Shown here: piece by piece, positions 51,390-54,717 of the stretch
How positions within the stretch are numbered: the first letter of the stretch is position 1
Layout: each line of letters starts with the position of its first letter
Origin: Nocardia abscessus NBRC 100374
Lineage (GTDB): Bacteria > Actinomycetota > Actinomycetes > Mycobacteriales > Mycobacteriaceae
Reading direction: 5' to 3'
Length of the DNA: 54,717 nucleotides
Assembly: GCF_000308455.1 (NCBI RefSeq)
Contig: NZ_BAFP01000265.1
Span: 1 to 54,717, forward strand
The notes under the pieces: model-generated
The model's database searches: none
Told to the model about the DNA's origin: nothing
The model's input: only the letters and a program-made list of their open reading frames with translations
Translations under genes and position numbers: made by a program

Positions 51390-52466
51390 TCAGCCCAGAT
51401 TCGCGGTCAGCGGAGGAAGGTCGAGCGTGGTGCGGATACCCGGTGGGGCGGCGCACAGATACGCCACGGCGTTGACGGCGCGGTTGGCGGCATACCGCGG
51501 CGAGATGGCGCTCATCCCGCTCGGGTCCACCGGATAGCGCAGATCCATTTCGATCGGAGTCTCTCCGTCGATCGCCACATGCCATCCGGTGGCGCGTATC
51601 GGCCACGCGGGCCGGAGCGCGGGCGTGCAGTACCAGGTGGACCGCAATCGCAGCAGGACCCGGCCGGCGCCCCGCCCGGAGACCGTGATGCGCTGTGCGG
51701 CTACCGTCCCCGCCGCGAGCGTGGTGAACTCCAGCGGCACGTCGTTCTCGGCGAGCGCCACCTCGCCGCGGACGTCGAACGCGTCGAGGGGCAGCCGGAC
51801 GGCGTCGGCGACCAGCCGCAGCGACGGGCCGAAGGTCTGTTCCGCGTGAGCCAGGCGCTGTTCGTCGAACGGCGCGGGTGCGGCGCCGAAACCCATTGTC
51901 TCCAAGAGCAATCGCGACGTCCCCGGCCGGGCGAGGTCGACGCTCTCCTCGATCGACATCCGGTCGATGCTGCGCTGGATCGAACTGAGCGCGACGGGAA
52001 GGGTTTCGGTGACGAAGCCAGGGGCGATGCCGGTGCTCAGGATCGAGGCGCCGCCGAACCAGCAGGCCGCCTCGACGCGGGCGCACACCGCGGGGTCGAC
52101 GGTGTCCGGGTGCCGCAGGTCGCCGTGGGTGGTGACCACGTTGACGCCGGCCACCAGAAGACGGCAGACGTCGTCGGCGTCGAACAGTCGCGGCATGTAC
52201 AGCACGCAGTCCGCGCCCAGCGCCAGGATCTCGTCGACGTCGGTGGTGGCCGCGACGCCGGTGGTGACACCCGATCCGCACAGGACGCCCGCGTCGACCC
52301 CGGCCTTGGCGGGATCGTGGACCCGCACGCCGGCGAGCACCAGGTCGGGATGGTTCAGCACGGCGCGCAGCGCGTGCCCACCCACACCGCCCGTTCCCCA
52401 CTGGACGACTCGGTAGGGGCCTGCCGCCCGTGCGTCATGACCGTATGACCGGGGATTCGGGTCCAT
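51390..52466 (-). CDS. NAD(P)-dependent DapB-like reductase / amine dehydrogenase family protein
   Basis: A 358-residue Rossmann protein. YRVVQWGTGGVGGHALRAVL (about 18-37) is the dinucleotide motif and LYMPRLFDADDV with NVVTTHGD the strand set seen in dihydrodipicolinate-reductase-like proteins that include 2,4-diaminopentanoate dehydrogenase. Actinobacteria carry many paralogues in lipid and steroid loci, mostly without known substrate. ATG 52466 begins MDPNPRSYG. It is followed on the 5' side by a TesB gene 43 bp away and probably shares its transcript. Between 51216 and 51389 I see nothing. Confidence 0.87.
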   Translation of the reverse strand: MDPNPRSYGHDARAAGPYRVVQWGTGGVGGHALRAVLNHPDLVLAGVRVHDPAKAGVDAGVLCGSGVTTGVAATTDVDEILALGADCVLYMPRLFDADDVCRLLVAGVNVVTTHGDLRHPDTVDPAVCARVEAACWFGGASILSTGIAPGFVTETLPVALSSIQRSIDRMSIEESVDLARPGTSRLLLETMGFGAAPAPFDEQRLAHAEQTFGPSLRLVADAVRLPLDAFDVRGEVALAENDVPLEFTTLAAGTVAAQRITVSGRGAGRVLLRLRSTWYCTPALRPAWPIRATGWHVAIDGETPIEMDLRYPVDPSGMSAISPRYAANRAVNAVAYLCAAPPGIRTTLDLPPLTANLG

Positions 52467-52508
52467 GGCTCGTCCGTTCCGTGCGTCGAGGAGGGGCGGG
52501 AAGGCTGG

Positions 52509-53369
52509 TCACGGGCGGAACCGCAGCAGGCCCTCCTGGGCGAACGAGGCGACGAGCGTCCCGTCCTGCGTGAGGATGTCGCCTTTGCCGAAGCAGCGGC
52601 CGTGCGCGACGAGCGGGCTGTGGTGGCGCAGCAGCAACCAGTCGTCGGTACGGAACGCGCGGTGGAACCAGACCGAGTGGGTGGTCGTCGCCGAGGTGAA
52701 CGCGGTGCCGTTGCCGCTCTGGCCGATGCCTTCCAGTGGGCGCAGAGCGGTTCCGATCGGACTCAGGTCGGTCGCGTAGGCGGCCAGGGCGGCGCCGAAC
52801 TCGTCGGGCACCCGCGGGGTTCGCATCCACAGCTCGTAGTCGGGCGGGTGCGCGCCGGTCGAGTCCAGATCGGCGGTCGATCGGGTCTCCCACGGCAGGA
52901 TGTATACCTCGGCGCGGTGTCGCGGTCCGGGCACCTCTGGAATGTCCGGAACGGTCTGGTGTTCCGGGCCGTCCTCGTGGGCGTGCATCGAGACGACCGC
53001 CGTGGCGACGATGTCGCGTTTCTGCCGGGCCGTGACCGTGAGCGCCGCGAACGAGCGGCCTTCGTGCTGGCGCTGCACGATGTAGAAGACGGGGGCATCG
53101 CCCTTGCCTTCGTGGGCGAACACCACGTGCAGGGATTTGACGGCCTTGGCAGGGCAGGCGCACATGGCCGCCCGCACGATCTGCGCCAGCAGCTGCCCGC
53201 CGTACAGCCATCCGTGGTCCAGCCGCTGACTCGATCCCTCGTAGACGGTCAGCGTCTCCCGGCGCCGGCCTCCGGTTCCGGGGCGGGTGTCCGCCGCTCC
53301 GGGCGACGGAGACGTCGGCCGCTGGCGGAGGTCGAGGCAGGCGAGCAGCTCGCTCCAGAGGTCAGGCAT
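52509..53369 (-). CDS. tesB: Acyl-CoA thioesterase II (TesB family)
   Basis: A 286-residue double-hotdog thioesterase. LDHGWLYGGQLLAQIVRAA (about 50-68) is the first-hotdog signature, RSFAALTVTARQKRDIVATAVVSMH is the strand pair of the first fold, and the second fold has TTTHSVWFHRAFRTDDWLLL, with SPLVAHGRCFGKGDI near the C-terminus holding the family Asp/Thr/Gln region. It hydrolyses acyl-CoA, probably broad medium to long chain, in the cytosol. ATG 53369 matches the conserved start. Upstream, a GTTCTC-N7-GAGAAT dyad (53386-53404) suggests co-regulation with other lipid genes here. Confidence 0.9.
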   Translation of the reverse strand: MPDLWSELLACLDLRQRPTSPSPGAADTRPGTGGRRRETLTVYEGSSQRLDHGWLYGGQLLAQIVRAAMCACPAKAVKSLHVVFAHEGKGDAPVFYIVQRQHEGRSFAALTVTARQKRDIVATAVVSMHAHEDGPEHQTVPDIPEVPGPRHRAEVYILPWETRSTADLDSTGAHPPDYELWMRTPRVPDEFGAALAAYATDLSPIGTALRPLEGIGQSGNGTAFTSATTTHSVWFHRAFRTDDWLLLRHHSPLVAHGRCFGKGDILTQDGTLVASFAQEGLLRFRP

Positions 53370-53385
53370 ACCTAAATTGTAACTC

Positions 53386-53404
53386 GTTCTCTGGAGAAGA
53401 GAAT
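53386..53404. promoter_or_regulatory. Inverted dyad GTTCTC-N7-GAGAAT upstream of tesB
   Basis: The half-sites match those of the 15-bp palindromes but in the opposite orientation with a 7-bp spacer. Similar arrangements occur at 49982-50000 and, weaker, at 46435-46453. It may be a variant site for the same protein. Confidence 0.35.
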
Positions 53405-53441
53405 GAAATTTCCCGAGCGGCGCGGCGCCCGCTTCGGCGGG

Positions 53442-53978
53442 TTAGACCGGGTCGAACGCCGAGATCCGCCAGGTGTCCTCGGCCTTGCGCAGCGTGACTC
53501 GGACGCTGCTGGCGGCCAGCGCCGGGTCGGGTTTCTCCGCACTCGTGGTGGTCTGATTGATGAACACCAGGACCACGGCCTCGTCCGTGCGCAGTTCCGA
53601 CACCGCCGCCCGGACGACGGTCGCGGTCGTCCGGACCGACTTCTGCTTGGCGGCCGGGGCCACCACCTGCTGGGTGAACTGGCTGTAGTACCCCAGGAAA
53701 TCGCCGGTCAGGAAGGACTTCGCCGCGCCGAGGTCCCGGTCGAGGGTTTCGGGCGCGTAGGACAGCAACGCGACCGTGCCGCGGGAGGCGGCGTCGAGCG
53801 CCGCCGCGCTGTCGTCGTCGGCTCGGCTGTCGGGCCGGTACTGGAGGAAGAACAGGCACGTGGCGGTGGCGACCGCGGCGACGACGAGTACCGCGAGCAG
53901 GGCCGTCCCGTACCGCGCCCGCGCTTCCCGCTTCGATTCGGCGGCGCCCGCGACGGCCGATGTGCTATCCGGGGTCAT
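53442..53978 (-). CDS. Mce-associated membrane protein (Mam family), distal
   Basis: A 178-residue single-pass membrane protein. A charged N-terminus (ESKREARARYG), one transmembrane helix (TALLAVLVVAAVATATCLFF, about 25-44) and an extracytoplasmic NTF2-like domain with SRGTVALLSYAPETLDRDL, FLTGDFLGYYSQFT and DTWRISAFDPV. This is the standard layout of Mam proteins encoded at the end of mce lipid-import operons, thought to stabilise the Mce complex. ATG 53978 overlaps the preceding stop (ATGA). It is last in the operon, and a small GCGGG/CCCGC hairpin lies just past its stop. Confidence 0.88.
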   Translation of the reverse strand: MTPDSTSAVAGAAESKREARARYGTALLAVLVVAAVATATCLFFLQYRPDSRADDDSAAALDAASRGTVALLSYAPETLDRDLGAAKSFLTGDFLGYYSQFTQQVVAPAAKQKSVRTTATVVRAAVSELRTDEAVVLVFINQTTTSAEKPDPALAASSVRVTLRKAEDTWRISAFDPV

Positions 53979-54717
53979 GGGACGAACTCGACTTTCGACA
54001 TCTTGAGCTGATCTCCGTCCCGGCTCACCGTCACGCTCAGTCGCCAGGCACGCGGCTCTTGTCGCGCGCCCGCGGAATTGGTGACCTGTGAGGTCGCGGC
54101 GACGAGCACGACCGCGGAATCCTCCGTCATCGACTCGATCGCGGTGGCGTTCACCTTGCCCTCCGTGGCGACCTGCGACTGCTGGACCACGGTCGTGAAA
54201 TCCGCGGCTCGCGCCTGGAAGTCGCCGCGAAAGGACCCGGTGGAGTTGTCCAGGACCCGCTGCACGTCCTCTTTCGCCCGGTTGAAGTCGAGCGTCGTCA
54301 AGGCCACCACGCCCTGCCGTGCGGCGGCGGTGAACTCGGCTGCGCGCCGGTCTTTCTCGGTGGCCTCGTGATGGTGCCACACCGTGTATCCGCTGCCCGC
54401 GAGCGCGAGGGCGATGACGGCGAGGGCACCGACGACCATCGCGGAGCGACGGCGAAGACGTCCAGCGATGATGCCGCGAAGCTGCGCGCGGCGCGGAAGG
54501 GATTCGGGTTCGGCGGCGGCGTCACGGTCCTCGTCGGCCGACGCGTTCGCCTGCGCGCCGCTCGTCGGGTCGGAATCGGAACGGTCACCTGGAGCGTGAT
54601 CGTCTCCGGGTTCGTCGGCCTCGGAGGCTGGGTCCGAGCTCTTCGGCTGCCCTTCCGCCTGTGCGGAACCGGTGCTGTCGGTGCGCCGCGAAGTGGCGCG
54701 CGCCCGGCGCGCCCCTC
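53975..54717 (-). CDS. Mce-associated membrane protein (Mam family), 5' end beyond the window
   Basis: The frame is open to the window edge, so the start is missing. About 90 N-terminal residues visible are acidic and disordered (SDPASEADEPGDD, ANASADEDRDAAAE) and lead into RRAQLRGIIAGRLRRRS, a transmembrane helix MVVGALAVIALALAGSGYT (near 54439) and a periplasmic-side domain RQGVVALTTLDFNRAKEDV through SKVEFVP. This pattern, long acidic tail, basic stop-transfer, helix, NTF2-like domain, is the larger Mam type that normally directly follows the mceF gene. An mce operon (yrbEAB-mceA-F) is therefore expected to the right of this window. Confidence 0.87.
   Translation of the reverse strand, partial: GARRARATSRRTDSTGSAQAEGQPKSSDPASEADEPGDDHAPGDRSDSDPTSGAQANASADEDRDAAAEPESLPRRAQLRGIIAGRLRRRSAMVVGALAVIALALAGSGYTVWHHHEATEKDRRAAEFTAAARQGVVALTTLDFNRAKEDVQRVLDNSTGSFRGDFQARAADFTTVVQQSQVATEGKVNATAIESMTEDSAVVLVAATSQVTNSAGARQEPRAWRLSVTVSRDGDQLKMSKVEFVP

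Noticed and set aside
53428..53441. CCCGC-TTCG-GCGGG hairpin after the Mam gene
   Set aside because: Five-bp stem without a T-run; too weak to call a terminator on its own.
1..54717. tRNA/rRNA genes, CRISPR arrays, transposases, integrases
   Set aside because: Looked for typical T-loop sequences, direct-repeat arrays and transposase motifs by eye; none were convincing. A tRNAscan or IS search would be decisive.

Overview
The window is high-GC DNA (about 70% by eye) with GTG and TTG starts, strong codon-position bias, a WYL-regulator-rich gene set, an ANTAR-domain protein, DUF3558-type lipoproteins, Mce-associated proteins and many fatty-acyl-CoA enzymes. Together these point to a mycolic-acid actinomycete, most likely Nocardia or a close relative. 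No rRNA, tRNA, CRISPR array, insertion sequence or phage gene was recognised.

Layout. (1) 0.2-16 kb is mixed chromosomal content: an MDR oxidoreductase, a DHFR-like reductase, a CoA-transferase with a truncated amidohydrolase, a crotonase, a VOC protein, two WYL regulators, an NTF2-like protein, DUF488, a large lectin-like protein, two decayed genes (10.8-11.7 kb), an ANTAR protein, DUF3072, an NCS2 permease, a YbdK-type carboxylate-amine ligase and a GlsB/YeaQ membrane protein. (2) 16.5-24.5 kb holds a two-domain DUF3558-like lipoprotein, a thioesterase, two small secreted proteins, a 998-residue caspase-STAND-TPR protein and a tandem PAP2 membrane protein. (3) 24.6-44.5 kb is one tightly coupled minus-strand operon for an unrecognised hybrid NRPS-PKS product. 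(4) 44.7-54.7 kb holds small fragments, an orphan LigD-type primase-polymerase, a MarR regulator, two acyl-CoA dehydrogenases, a CMD-family protein, an imine/DapB-type reductase, a TesB thioesterase and the tail of an mce operon running in from the right edge.

The biosynthetic operon is the centrepiece. In transcription order it encodes a free ACP (FkbJ type), an acyl-CoA dehydrogenase (FkbI type), an atypical KASIII-like protein, an FkbH-type glyceryl transferase fused to an adenylation-PCP starter module, a KS-degenerate AT-ACP-C protein (broken by a one-base frameshift), an FkbK-type hydroxyacyl dehydrogenase, an A-T-E-C NRPS and a C-A-T-C NRPS. Five of the seven junctions are 4-base ATGA/GTGA overlaps. 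FkbH/J/I/K without an FkbG methyltransferase predicts hydroxymalonyl-ACP. There is no working AT, no thioesterase, no MbtH, no PPTase and no transporter in the window. My inference is that the KASIII-like protein replaces the AT and that a terminal C domain releases the product.

A second thread is regulatory. A 15-bp palindrome, GAGAAT-N3-ATTCTC, lies just upstream of four genes, three of them lipid-related or in lipid context, at 18.6, 47.0, 49.8 and 51.2 kb. It suggests one regulator controlling dispersed genes.
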